Shown here in pieces: positions 51,642 through 62,902 of a stretch of 64,000 nucleotides of DNA. A program made the translations under genes and the position numbers. The notes beneath the pieces were generated by a model. The model had not been told where the DNA came from. It ran no database searches and was given only the letters and a program-made list of their open reading frames with translations. Origin of the DNA: Styela clava (Eukaryota > Chordata > Ascidiacea > Stolidobranchia > Styelidae); the NCBI RefSeq assembly GCF_964204865.1, contig NC_135259.1:18362974-18426973 (forward strand). Reading direction: 5' to 3'. Position 1 is the stretch's first letter; every line of letters starts with the position of its first letter.

Positions 51642-51936
51642 CCTTTTTATCCAGCAATAATCTGTTCAATTTTTGTTGCAAAACTCTATGAAATGAATAA
51701 TGGAAGCTTTACACTATAGTCTATATACATAGAGCGACTATTAAGAATATGGTAGCGAAATAAATGAATTAGCTACTTACAGAAGGCAGAAATACATAAA
51801 GCGTTTTAAACTACTAGAATATTAATTCAGTGGTGCTAAAATAAGTTAACACCAATTCATTTTAAAAATATTTATGGTAGTAAAATAGGTTAATACTGAT
51901 TCATTTTTAAAATAATTATCAGCGTGTGAATTCATA

Positions 51937-52008
51937 TTCCAGATAGTCGAGGGGTTAGAATTCCTGGCTTTCACCCAGGCGGCCCGGATTCGATTCCCGG
52001 TCTGGGAA
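51937..52008 (+). tRNA. tRNA-Glu-like(TTC), slot P2, weakened
   Basis: TTCCAGATAGTCGAGG 5' part, A53; anticodon arm sound. Spacer continues to the transposon at 52171. Confidence 0.5.
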
Positions 52009-52186
52009 CCTTTTTATCCAGCAAAGATCCTGTCAGTGTCAGTTTCGAAAAGCCAGAAAGTAAATGATGGAAGTTTCACCTTACAGTCTATATGCATAAA
52101 GCGACTAAAGAATATGGTAGCAAAATAAATAATTTAGCTGCTTACAGAAGGCAGAAATACATAAAGCGTTCACTTTCGATGCCAAG

Positions 52187-52202
52187 GACGTATATATACG
52201 TC
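52187..52202. other. Subterminal palindrome GACGTATATATACGTC
   Basis: Perfect 16-bp palindrome directly inside the left terminal repeat. Possibly a transposase-binding site; inferred only from position. Confidence 0.5.
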
Positions 52203-52238
52203 ATTTGGCGCCAACCGTTCCGTGCCATCAATGCAAAA

Positions 52239-52256
52239 TGACGTATATATACGTCA
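52239..52256. other. Subterminal palindrome TGACGTATATATACGTCA
   Basis: Perfect 18-bp palindrome sharing its core with the one at 52187, absent from the right end. Between them lies a third palindrome, TTGGCGCCAA (52205-52214). Confidence 0.5.
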
Positions 52257-53485
52257 TTCGAAAAGAAAAAAGTTTAATAGATAGAAGAAGGTCAAGTTCA
52301 AATATTTGCCGTCTTTTTCTTCTCTCTCTCTTGTTGTCAAGTTGGGGGGAAAGAATGACGTCGTCAGCCAATCGCGTCATTCAAGAAATACCAAGATGGA
52401 AGGAGGGTCTGCCATGAAGTAAATTATCAACTTATTTAGCATGGCCGAGGTACATATTAGCCGCAAATTATCATCAAAAATTTGTACGAGACCGACTGAC
52501 GCCAACACACGGTTTCAACTTTTTACGGTGAAATGATTGAAAGGTGTGAGGAGAGATGATAATATTATCAATCATGTTACGAAGATGTAGAAAAACATTA
52601 CTAAACCGGGAAATAATTCGAATATTTTTATATGCATGATCGTCGTCTTATTGGCAGGACGATGAAATGATTCAAAATGTTGGTATTTTTGAACGTTTTT
52701 TTAATTTTTTATCATTTTTGGGTAACGGATTGACGGACATCTGCAACGAAAGCAAATTTTATCGTCCTGAGAGGTGAAATGTTACATTTTGAAATAATAA
52801 AGTGAGAAATTGATATTATTCGGAACATATATTTTTCTACTTGTCAGTGAGATATGATCCATGATATAGTAATTTAGTGGGAAATATATTACCAATAACA
52901 CAGAGCCCCTCGTATGCTTTCAGCTCATATTGAATTACTTCCGTAGCTATTGTATAACCATAATTATAGCAAAATATGCAATCCTACGACTTTGTGTCGG
53001 ATGAACAAGTTCAATAAGCAGCCATGGCGTACTGATTACGTAGCTACGCAATAGCGATCACGTGTCTGGCGCCACGAAGACGGGACTACGTGCAGTCGAG
53101 AAGACTTGCGTAGCAAATTGCGTGAGATGACAATTTCGGAAAATCGTGTTCTTGACAGATCAACTGACGAATTTCGATGAAGCTTTAAACCTTTTTATTA
53201 TGTCAACTTAGAGACACCGGATGCGTATAATGAATATTGAAATTGCATTTGGAAATACTTCATTTGCACGCCAATATTAGTTCAAATATCCACACAAATA
53301 AGTATTTGCTCGCTATAAATACCAGATTGAATGAAATGTTTGCCGAGGCAAGTAAAGACTTCGAATTTCAACGTTTACTGACTGAACCCACCAAATCTGG
53401 AAGCGCCCGACGAAAACTCAGGAGCAATACTAAGATACAAACGCACCTGAAATGTATTACGCATGTTTCGGTATTATCCGACACA

Positions 53486-53818
53486 TCAGTCGTAGGTGAA
53501 AGAACTCACCTACACATGCGTATCTTGTCGGAATTGCTCTCTCGTGCTATTATAACATAAGTTGGAGATAACTTGTCTTGATCTCTCATTGCGATAAAGA
53601 TTCAATTCGAACATTTTATTCAGCAATCAGAATCATTTTATTATACGAAAATATCAAATTCGAACAAAGAAAACAAAATCGCTTACTAGCATAAAAATAT
53701 ATCCTTCATTCGCTATATATTCCAATAACATTAATAATGGCCAATTATTGTCACTCACAAGGATAACATATTGCAAAATAAACAAAGTAGTCACATTGCA
53801 TATTCATACAACTGTAAC
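53486..53818 (+). repeat. 333-bp internal inverted repeat, left arm
   Basis: Reverse-complement of 54135-54467 with only scattered differences. The separating loop is 316 bp (53819-54134). A read-through RNA would fold into a long hairpin. Confidence 0.88.
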
Positions 53819-54134
53819 ACATATGTACTTGAAACATACGAACATAGTAAATTTATTATCGAGCTTCCATATCGGAATTCATTATAAAAAATTAATGTGC
53901 AGTATGGTGGTGCATAAAATAATACATCAATCGAGGAATTTGTCAAAAACGCTATGGAATCACAGACGTAGTCAATATGTTGCCTCATTCGAATTATGGT
54001 TTGGTGAAGTTAGCGTCTACCATGCACCAAACTATCAACATATCTAGCTTGGCCGATGAATCGCAAATAGAAATATAAAAAATATGTGCGGAGTCCGATT
54101 GGCGCTAACGCACCTGGATTTTAACTTTGCTACA

Positions 54135-54467
54135 GTTACAGTTGTATGAATATGCAATGTGACTACTTTGTTTATTTTGCAATATGTTATCCTTGTGAGT
54201 GACAATAATTGGCCATTATTAATGTTATTGGAATATATAGCGAATGAAGGATATATTTTTATGCTAGTAAACGATTTTGTTTTCTTTGTTCAAATTTGAT
54301 ATTTTCGTATAATAAAATGATTCTGATTGCTGAATAAAATGTTCGAATTGAATCTTTATCGCAATGAGAGATCAAGACAAGTTATCATCAACTTATGTTA
54401 TAATAGCATGAGAGAGCAATTCCGACAAGATACGCGTGTGTAGGTGAGTTCTTTCACCTACGACTGA
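54135..54467 (-). repeat. 333-bp internal inverted repeat, right arm
   Basis: Partner of 53486-53818. It begins GTTACAGTTGTATG and ends CCTACGACTGA. One difference is CAT here against CGT at the matching site in the left arm. Confidence 0.88.
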
Positions 54468-54706
54468 AGTGCCGGAATGAACGATAACTGATGACACCGC
54501 TGGGTTCGCCGCTTTCCCGATGAATCAAAAACTAAATACGAGAGAGAATGAATAGGAGAGAACTCTCTCGTTTTCACCTCGGCACGGAACGGTAAAATTG
54601 AAAAAACTGATCTTGGCATCGAAAGTGTTAATTAAACTACAAGGATATTAATTCAGTGGTGCAAAAATAAGTAAAACACCAATTAATTTTTAAAATGTTT
54701 ATCAAC

Positions 54707-54769
54707 GGTTAGGGGTTAGGATTCCTGGCTTTCACCCAGGCGCCCCGTGTTCGATTCCCGGTCTGGGAA
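54707..54769 (+). pseudogene. tRNA-Glu-like pseudogene, P3/P5 hybrid, anticodon TTC
   Basis: Copy of 50166; first tRNA remnant after the transposon. Confidence 0.72.
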
Positions 54770-55080
54770 CCTTTTTATCCAGCAAAGATCCGTCAGTGTT
54801 CGTTTCGAAACGCCAGAAAGTAAATGATGGAAGAAAGAATATGGAAGCAAAATAAATAAATTATCTGCTTACAGAATGCAGAAATACATATGAAAGCTTT
54901 ACACTACAGGCTATATTCATAAAGCGACTTAAAAATAAGGTAGCAAAACTGGAACGTTTCGAGTGGGCCATTAGTGACCTTTTATTTGATGATGAAACTT
55001 GCACGGATATTAATTCAGTGGTGCTAAAATATTTTAACATTAATTCATTTTTAAAATAGGTATTTGCTTATGAATTCATA

Positions 55081-55151
55081 TCTCAGATGGTCTAAGGGTT
55101 AGGATTCCTGGCTTTTACCCATGCGGCCCGGATTCGATTCCCGGTCCGGAA
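55081..55151 (+). pseudogene. tRNA-Glu-like pseudogene, slot P6, anticodon TTT
   Basis: Broken acceptor, normal P6 D loop. Confidence 0.7.
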
Positions 55152-55505
55152 CCTTTTTATCCAGCAAAGATCCTGTAAGTGTTCGTTTCGAAAAGCCAGA
55201 ATATAAATGATGGTAGCTTCACACTACAGTCTATATACATATAGCGACTTAAGAATGTGGTAGCAGAATAAATAAATTAGCTGATTACAGAAGGCAGAAA
55301 TACGTAAAGTGTTTTAAATACTGACGTTGTAAACTACTTAAATATTAATTCAGTAGTGCTAAAATAAGTTAACAATTGTTAACGAAGTGAAGTTAACGAA
55401 CTATTTCTCAAAAAAAGTGGATTTCTCCCAAGGGAACACAACGAGAGAGAGAGAAAAAAATTACAATCTATTAATTTTGTAAAAATACAGTATAGAACAA
55501 GATAA

Positions 55506-55597
55506 CGTCCCTGGGTGGGCTCGAACCACCAACCTTTCGGTAACCCTCACAATGTGAGATAACAGCCGAACGCGCTGACCAATTGCGCCACAGAGAC
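55506..55597 (-). tRNA. tRNA-Asn: tRNA-Asn(GTT) with 18-nt intron, consensus copy
   Basis: Identical to 50965. Confidence 0.9.
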
Positions 55598-55685
55598 GGA
55601 CGGGAGTTAGGACATGTTAAGTTGCAATATAATACAATTGAGCTATCAATTCTATTTGTTAATCTGTAACATAGGTTTGTAGTGA

Positions 55686-55722
55686 CACCCAGACGGCCCG
55701 GGTTCGATTTCCGGTCTGGGAA
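55686..55722 (+). pseudogene. tRNA-Glu 3'-half fragment, slot P0
   Basis: T arm with GATTTCC. Confidence 0.75.
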
Positions 55723-55972
55723 CGTTTTTGTCGAGCAAATTTCTGTCAGTTTTTCTTGCGAAACGCTAGGAAGTGAATGATGAAAGCTTTACACAACAGT
55801 CTATATACATAAAGCGACTATCAAGAATGTGGTAGTGAAATAAATAAATTAGCTGCTTACAGAAGGCAGAAATACATAAAGAATTTTAAACTACATGGAT
55901 ATTAATTTAGTGGTGCTAAAATAAGTTAAAACTAACTCATTTTTAAAATATTTATCAGCCTAAGAATTCATA

Positions 55973-56110
55973 TCCCATATGGTACTAAAATATTTTAACA
56001 CTAATTCATTTTAAAAATATTTATCAGCCTAAGAATTCATATTCCAGATGGTACTAAAATAAGTTAACACTAATTCATTTTCAAAAAATTCATCAGCACA
56101 TGAATTCATA
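55973..56110 (+). repeat. Two 69-bp minirepeats H with tRNA-Glu 5' stubs
   Basis: Stubs at 55973 and 56042. Confidence 0.74.
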
Positions 56111-56182
56111 TCCCAGATGGTCTAAAGGTTAGAATTCCTGGCTTTCACCCAGGCGGCCCGGGTTCGATTCCCGGTCTGGGAA
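56111..56182 (+). tRNA. tRNA-Glu: tRNA-Glu(TTC), slot P1
   Basis: D-loop variant TCTAAAGGTTAGAATT; acceptor, anticodon and T arms all consensus, including the B box. Confidence 0.85.
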
Positions 56183-56477
56183 CCTTTTTATCCAGCAATA
56201 ATCTGTTCAATTTTTGTTGCAAAACTCTATGAAATGAATAATGGAAGCTTTACACTATAGTCTATATACATAGAGCGACTATTAAGAATATGGTAGCGAA
56301 ATAAATGAATTAGCTACTTACAGAAGGCAGAAATACATAAAGCGTTTTAAACTACTAGAATATTAATTCAGTGGTGCTAAAATAAGTTAACACCAATTCA
56401 TTTTAAAAATATTTATGGTAGTAAAATAGGTTAATACTGATTCATTTTTAAAATAATTATCAGCGTGTGAATTCATA

Positions 56478-56549
56478 TTCCAGATAGTCGAGGGGTTAGA
56501 ATTCCTGGCTTTCACCCAGGCGGCCCGGATTCGATTCCCGGTCTGGGAA
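56478..56549 (+). tRNA. tRNA-Glu-like(TTC), slot P2, weakened
   Basis: Copy of 51937. Confidence 0.5.
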
Positions 56550-58027
56550 CCTTTTTATCCAGCAAAGATCCTGTCAGTGTCAGTTTCGAAAAGCCAGAAA
56601 GTAAATGATGGAAGTTTCACCTTACAGTCTATATGCATAAAGCGACTAAAGAATATGGTAGCAAAATAAATAATTTAGCTGCTTACAGAAGGCAGAAATA
56701 CATAAAGCGTTCACTTTCGATGCCAAGGACGTATATATACGTCATTTGGCGCCAACCGTTCCGTGCCATCAATGCAAAATGACGTATATATACGTCATTC
56801 GAAAAGAAAAAAGTTTAATAGATAGAAGAAGGTCAAGTTCAAATATTTGCCGTCTTTTTTCTTCTCTCTCTCTTGTTGTCAAGTTGGGGGGAAAGAATGA
56901 CGTCGTCAGCCAATCGCGTCATTCAAGAAATACCAAGATGGAAGGAGGGTCTGCCATGAAGTAAATTATCAACTTATTTAGCATGGCCGAGGTACATATT
57001 AGCCGCAAATTATCATCAAAAATTTGTACGAGACCGACTGACGCCAACACACGGTTTCAACTTTTTACGGTGAAATGATTGAAAGGTGTGAGGAGAGATG
57101 ATAATATTATCAATCATGTTACGAAGATGTAGAAAAACATTACTAAACCGGGAAATAATTCGAATATTTTTATATGCATGATCGTCGTCTTATTGGCAGG
57201 ACGATGAAATGATTCAAAATGTTGGTATTTTTGAACGTTTTTTTAATTTTTTATCATTTTTGGGTAACGGATTGACGGACATCTGCAACGAAAGCAAATT
57301 TTATCGTCCTGAGAGGTGAAATGTTACATTTTGAAATAATAAAGTGAGAAATTGATATTATTCGGAACATATATTTTTCTACTTGTCAGTGAGATATGAT
57401 CCATGATATAGTAATTTAGTGGGAAATATATTACCAATAACACAGAGCCCCTCGTATGCTTTCAGCTCATATTGAATTACTTCCGTAGCTATTGTATAAC
57501 CATAATTATAGCAAAATATGCAATCCTACGACTTTGTGTCGGATGAACAAGTTCAATAAGCAGCCATGGCGTACTGATTACGTAGCTACGCAATAGCGAT
57601 CACGTGTCTGGCGCCACGAAGACGGGACTACGTGCAGTCGAGAAGACTTGCGTAGCAAATTGCGTGAGATGACAATTTCGGAAAATCGTGTTCTTGACAG
57701 ATCAACTGACGAATTTCGATGAAGCTTTAAACCTTTTTATTATGTCAACTTAGAGACACCGGATGCGTATAATGAATATTGAAATTGCATTTGGAAATAC
57801 TTCATTTGCACGCCAATATTAGTTCAAATATCCACACAAATAAGTATTTGCTCGCTATAAATACCAGATTGAATGAAATGTTTGCCGAGGCAAGTAAAGA
57901 CTTCGAATTTCAACGTTTACTGACTGAACCCACCAAATCTGGAAGCGCCCGACGAAAACTCAGGAGCAATACTAAGATACAAACGCACCTGAAATGTATT
58001 ACGCATGTTTCGGTATTATCCGACACA

Positions 58028-58360
58028 TCAGTCGTAGGTGAAAGAACTCACCTACACATGCGTATCTTGTCGGAATTGCTCTCTCGTGCTATTATAACAT
58101 AAGTTGGAGATAACTTGTCTTGATCTCTCATTGCGATAAAGATTCAATTCGAACATTTTATTCAGCAATCAGAATCATTTTATTATACGAAAATATCAAA
58201 TTCGAACAAAGAAAACAAAATCGCTTACTAGCATAAAAATATATCCTTCATTCGCTATATATTCCAATAACATTAATAATGGCCAATTATTGTCACTCAC
58301 AAGGATAACATATTGCAAAATAAACAAAGTAGTCACATTGCATATTCATACAACTGTAAC
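58028..58360 (+). repeat. 333-bp internal inverted repeat, left arm (copy 2)
   Basis: Pairs with 58677-59009. Confidence 0.86.
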
Positions 58361-58676
58361 ACATATGTACTTGAAACATACGAACATAGTAAATTTATTA
58401 TCGAGCTTCCATATCGGAATTCATTATAAAAAATTAATGTGCAGTATGGTGGTGCATAAAATAATACATCAATCGAGGAATTTGTCAAAAACGCTATGGA
58501 ATCACAGACGTAGTCAATATGTTGCCTCATTCGAATTATGGTTTGGTGAAGTTAGCGTCTACCATGCACCAAACTATCAACATATCTAGCTTGGCCGATG
58601 AATCGCAAATAGAAATATAAAAAATATGTGCGGAGTCCGATTGGCGCTAACGCACCTGGATTTTAACTTTGCTACA

Positions 58677-59009
58677 GTTACAGTTGTATGAATATGCAAT
58701 GTGACTACTTTGTTTATTTTGCAATATGTTATCCTTGTGAGTGACAATAATTGGCCATTATTAATGTTATTGGAATATATAGCGAATGAAGGATATATTT
58801 TTATGCTAGTAAACGATTTTGTTTTCTTTGTTCAAATTTGATATTTTCGTATAATAAAATGATTCTGATTGCTGAATAAAATGTTCGAATTGAATCTTTA
58901 TCGCAATGAGAGATCAAGACAAGTTATCATCAACTTATGTTATAATAGCATGAGAGAGCAATTCCGACAAGATACGCGTGTGTAGGTGAGTTCTTTCACC
59001 TACGACTGA
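58677..59009 (-). repeat. 333-bp internal inverted repeat, right arm (copy 2)
   Basis: Pairs with 58028-58360. Confidence 0.86.
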
Positions 59010-59248
59010 AGTGCCGGAATGAACGATAACTGATGACACCGCTGGGTTCGCCCCTTTCCCGATGAATCAAAAACTAAATACGAGAGAGAATGAATAGGAG
59101 AGAACTCTCTCGTTTTCACCTCGGCACGGAACGGTAAAATTGAAAAAACTGATCTTGGCATCGAAAGTGTTAATTAAACTACAAGGATATTAATTCAGTG
59201 GTGCAAAAATAAGTAAAACACCAATTAATTTTTAAAATGTTTATCAAC

Positions 59249-59311
59249 GGTTAGGGGTTAGGATTCCTGGCTTTCACCCAGGCGCCCCGTGTTCGATTCC
59301 CGGTCTGGGAA
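59249..59311 (+). pseudogene. tRNA-Glu-like pseudogene, P3/P5 hybrid, anticodon TTC
   Basis: Copy of 54707. Confidence 0.72.
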
Positions 59312-59622
59312 CCTTTTTATCCAGCAAAGATCCGTCAGTGTTCGTTTCGAAACGCCAGAAAGTAAATGATGGAAGAAAGAATATGGAAGCAAAATAAATA
59401 AATTATCTGCTTACAGAATGCAGAAATACATATGAAAGCTTTACACTACAGGCTATATTCATAAAGCGACTTAAAAATAAGGTAGCAAAACTGGAACGTT
59501 TCGAGTGGGCCATTAGTGACCTTTTATTTGATGATGAAACTTGCACGGATATTAATTCAGTGGTGCTAAAATATTTTAACATTAATTCATTTTTAAAATA
59601 GGTATTTGCTTATGAATTCATA

Positions 59623-59693
59623 TCTCAGATGGTCTAAGGGTTAGGATTCCTGGCTTTTACCCATGCGGCCCGGATTCGATTCCCGGTCCGGAA
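59623..59693 (+). pseudogene. tRNA-Glu-like pseudogene, slot P6, anticodon TTT
   Basis: Copy of 55081. Confidence 0.7.
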
Positions 59694-60047
59694 CCTTTTT
59701 ATCCAGCAAAGATCCTGTAAGTGTTCGTTTCGAAAAGCCAGAATATAAATGATGGTAGCTTCACACTACAGTCTATATACATATAGCGACTTAAGAATGT
59801 GGTAGCAGAATAAATAAATTAGCTGCTTACAGAAGGCAGAAATACATAAAGTGTTTTAAATACTGACGTTGTAAACTACTTAAATATTAATTCAGTAGTG
59901 CTAAAATAAGTTAACAATTGTTAACGAAGTGAAGTTAACGAACTATTTCTCAAAAAAAGTGGATTTCTCCCAAGGGAACACAACGAGAGAGAGAGAAAAA
60001 AATTACAATCTATTAATTTTGTAAAAATACAGTATAGAACAAGATAA

Positions 60048-60139
60048 CGTCCCTGGGTGGGCTCGAACCACCAACCTTTCGGTAACCCTCACAATGTGAG
60101 ATAACAGCCGAACGCGCTGACCAATTGCGCCACAGAGAC
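60048..60139 (-). tRNA. tRNA-Asn: tRNA-Asn(GTT) with 18-nt intron, consensus copy
   Basis: Identical to 50965 and 55506. Confidence 0.9.
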
Positions 60140-60227
60140 GGACGGGAGTTAGGACATGTTAAGTTGCAATATAATACAATTGAGCTATCAATTCTATTTT
60201 TTAATCTGTAACATAGGTTTGTAGTGA

Positions 60228-60264
60228 CACCCAGACGGCCCGGGTTCGATTTCCGGTCTGGGAA
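60228..60264 (+). pseudogene. tRNA-Glu 3'-half fragment, slot P0
   Basis: T arm with GATTTCC. Confidence 0.75.
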
Positions 60265-60514
60265 CGTTTTTGTCGAGCAAATTTCTGTCAGTTTTTCTTG
60301 CGAAACGCTAGGAAGTGAATGATGAAAGCTTTACACAACAGTCTATATACATAAAGCGACTATCAAGAATGTGGTAGTGAAATAAATAAATTAGCTGCTT
60401 ACAGAAGGCAGAAATACATAAAGAATTTTAAACTACATGGATATTAATTTAGTGGTGCTAAAATAAGTTAAAACTAACTCATTTTTAAAATATTTATCAG
60501 CCTAAGAATTCATA

Positions 60515-60652
60515 TCCCATATGGTACTAAAATATTTTAACACTAATTCATTTTAAAAATATTTATCAGCCTAAGAATTCATATTCCAGATGGTACTAAA
60601 ATAAGTTAACACTAATTCATTTTCAAAAAATTCATCAGCACATGAATTCATA
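60515..60652 (+). repeat. Two 69-bp minirepeats H with tRNA-Glu 5' stubs
   Basis: Stubs at 60515 and 60584. Confidence 0.74.
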
Positions 60653-60724
60653 TCCCAGATGGTCTAAAGGTTAGAATTCCTGGCTTTCACCCAGGCGGCC
60701 CGGGTTCGATTCCCGGTCTGGGAA
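60653..60724 (+). tRNA. tRNA-Glu: tRNA-Glu(TTC), slot P1
   Basis: Copy of 56111: D-loop variant, otherwise consensus. Confidence 0.85.
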
Positions 60725-61019
60725 CCTTTTTATCCAGCAATAATCTGTTCAATTTTTGTTGCAAAACTCTATGAAATGAATAATGGAAGCTTTACACTAT
60801 AGTCTATATACATAGAGCGACTATTAAGAATATGGTAGCGAAATAAATGAATTAGCTACTTACAGAAGGCAGAAATACATAAAGCGTTTTAAACTACTAG
60901 AATATTAATTCAGTGGTGCTAAAATAAGTTAACACCAATTCATTTTAAAAATATTTATGGTAGTAAAATAGGTTAATACTGATTCATTTTTAAAATAATT
61001 ATCAGCGTGTGAATTCATA

Positions 61020-61091
61020 TTCCAGATAGTCGAGGGGTTAGAATTCCTGGCTTTCACCCAGGCGGCCCGGATTCGATTCCCGGTCTGGGAA
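61020..61091 (+). tRNA. tRNA-Glu-like(TTC), slot P2, weakened
   Basis: Copy of 51937 and 56478. Confidence 0.5.
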
Positions 61092-62569
61092 CCTTTTTAT
61101 CCAGCAAAGATCCTGTCAGTGTCAGTTTCGAAAAGCCAGAAAGTAAATGATGGAAGTTTCACCTTACAGTCTATATGCATAAAGCGACTAAAGAATATGG
61201 TAGCAAAATAAATAATTTAGCTGCTTACAGAAGGCAGAAATACATAAAGCGTTCACTTTCGATGCCAAGGACGTATATATACGTCATTTGGCGCCAACCG
61301 TTCCGTGCCATCAATGCAAAATGACGTATATATACGTCATTCGAAAAGAAAAAAGTTTAATAGATAGAAGAAGGTCAAGTTCAAATATTTGCCGTCTTTT
61401 TTCTTCTCTCTCTCTTGTTGTCAAGTTGGGGGGAAAGAATGACGTCGTCAGCCAATCGCGTCATTCAAGAAATACCAAGATGGAAGGAGGGTCTGCCATG
61501 AAGTAAATTATCAACTTATTTAGCATGGCCGAGGTACATATTAGCCGCAAATTATCATCAAAAATTTGTACGAGACCGACTGACGCCAACACACGGTTTC
61601 AACTTTTTACGGTGAAATGATTGAAAGGTGTGAGGAGAGATGATAATATTATCAATCATGTTACGAAGATGTAGAAAAACATTACTAAACCGGGAAATAA
61701 TTCGAATATTTTTATATGCATGATCGTCGTCTTATTGGCAGGACGATGAAATGATTCAAAATGTTGGTATTTTTGAACGTTTTTTTAATTTTTTATCATT
61801 TTTGGGTAACGGATTGACGGACATCTGCAACGAAAGCAAATTTTATCGTCCTGAGAGGTGAAATGTTACATTTTGAAATAATAAAGTGAGAAATTGATAT
61901 TATTCGGAACATATATTTTTCTACTTGTCAGTGAGATATGATCCATGATATAGTAATTTAGTGGGAAATATATTACCAATAACACAGAGCCCCTCGTATG
62001 CTTTCAGCTCATATTGAATTACTTCCGTAGCTATTGTATAACCATAATTATAGCAAAATATGCAATCCTACGACTTTGTGTCGGATGAACAAGTTCAATA
62101 AGCAGCCATGGCGTACTGATTACGTAGCTACGCAATAGCGATCACGTGTCTGGCGCCACGAAGACGGGACTACGTGCAGTCGAGAAGACTTGCGTAGCAA
62201 ATTGCGTGAGATGACAATTTCGGAAAATCGTGTTCTTGACAGATCAACTGACGAATTTCGATGAAGCTTTAAACCTTTTTATTATGTCAACTTAGAGACA
62301 CCGGATGCGTATAATGAATATTGAAATTGCATTTGGAAATACTTCATTTGCACGCCAATATTAGTTCAAATATCCACACAAATAAGTATTTGCTCGCTAT
62401 AAATACCAGATTGAATGAAATGTTTGCCGAGGCAAGTAAAGACTTCGAATTTCAACGTTTACTGACTGAACCCACCAAATCTGGAAGCGCCCGACGAAAA
62501 CTCAGGAGCAATACTAAGATACAAACGCACCTGAAATGTATTACGCATGTTTCGGTATTATCCGACACA

Positions 62570-62902
62570 TCAGTCGTAGGTGAAAGAACTCACCTACACA
62601 TGCGTATCTTGTCGGAATTGCTCTCTCATGCTATTATAACATAAGTTGGAGATAACTTGTCTTGATCTCTCATTGCGATAAAGATTCAATTCGAACATTT
62701 TATTCAGCAATCAGAATCATTTTATTATACGAAAATATCAAATTCGAACAAAGAAAACAAAATCGCTTACTAGCATAAAAATATATCCTTCATTCGCTAT
62801 ATATTCCAATAACATTAATAATGGCCAATTATTGTCACTCACAAGGATAACATATTGCAAAATAAACAAAGTAGTCACATTGCATATTCATACAACTGTA
62901 AC
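62570..62902 (+). repeat. 333-bp internal inverted repeat, left arm (copy 3)
   Basis: Pairs with 63219-63551. Confidence 0.86.

Larger units (their letters stand above)
1..52170. repeat. Higher-order tandem array of tRNA-Glu units and tRNA-Asn genes
   Basis: The whole stretch consists of about 270-420 bp modules, each a tRNA-Glu-derived unit plus a related spacer, with a minus-strand tRNA-Asn roughly every 1.6-4.9 kb. Complete repeats measured Asn-to-Asn are 2602-2671 bp (for example 24201 to 26872 and 26872 to 29474). Shorter or longer intervals reflect missing or added slots. Spacers between units share a body running from the T-run through a segment ending in CATAAAGCG to an AT-rich leader ending in GAATTCATA. 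I see no other gene in the spacers. Confidence 0.95.
52171..54627. mobile_element. piggyBac-like non-autonomous DNA transposon, copy 1
   Basis: 2457 bp, bounded by a 16-bp terminal inverted repeat CACTTTCGATGCCAAG. A 12-bp subterminal inverted repeat CCGTTCCGTGCC lies 28 bp inside the left end and 19 bp inside the right end. Such unequally spaced subterminal repeats are typical of piggyBac elements, which insert at TTAA; the right junction here is TTAATTAA. The left junction lacks a full TTAA (GCGTT). The interior holds a 333-bp inverted repeat and a diverged direct duplication (about 52424-52535 and 54030-54130), but no ORF long enough for a transposase. It was probably mobilised in trans. 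Confidence 0.8.
50091..54631. repeat. 4.54-kb tandem unit, copy 1 (tRNA block plus transposon)
   Basis: Contains P3, P6, Asn, P0, H, P1, P2 and the 2.46-kb element. It repeats at 54632 and 59174 with very few differences. Copy 1 differs slightly more from copies 2 and 3 than those do from each other. Confidence 0.93.
56712..59169. mobile_element. piggyBac-like non-autonomous DNA transposon, copy 2
   Basis: 2458 bp, same ends and same odd junctions as copy 1, so it arose by tandem duplication and not by a new insertion. Inverted-repeat arms at 58028-58360 and 58677-59009. Confidence 0.8.
54632..59173. repeat. 4.54-kb tandem unit, copy 2
   Basis: 4542 bp; one extra T in the transposon (CTTTTTTC) compared with copy 1, plus scattered substitutions. 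Same internal order. Confidence 0.93.

Noticed and set aside
1-52170. CRISPR array
   Set aside because: Regular repeats, but units are tRNA genes of 72 nt with related, not unique, spacers of 200-350 bp in eukaryotic-type DNA.
1-52170. tRNA-derived SINE family
   Set aside because: Copies are in tandem, keep complete tRNA bodies with T-run stops, and lack a SINE body, A-tail and target-site duplications.
52205-52417. 70-72 codon frame at the left end of the transposon
   Set aside because: It covers terminal palindromes, and a 1-bp indel between copies changes its frame, so it is not under coding constraint.
53237-53560. 107-codon frame in the transposon (copies at 57779 and 62321)
   Set aside because: It starts at TTG, not ATG, overlaps the inverted-repeat arm, and shows no transposase motif; too weak to call a gene.
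53748-54047. 99-codon frame and opposite 65-codon frame in the transposon loop
   Set aside because: The + frame starts at TTG in the inverted-repeat arm. Both are short and unsupported, and probably chance frames in AT-rich DNA.
52171-54627. hAT or CACTA classification of the element
   Set aside because: No 8-bp or 3-bp target duplication is visible, and the terminal repeat starts CACTTT, not CACTA or CAG. The unequally spaced subterminal repeats and the TTAA on the right fit piggyBac better, though not perfectly.
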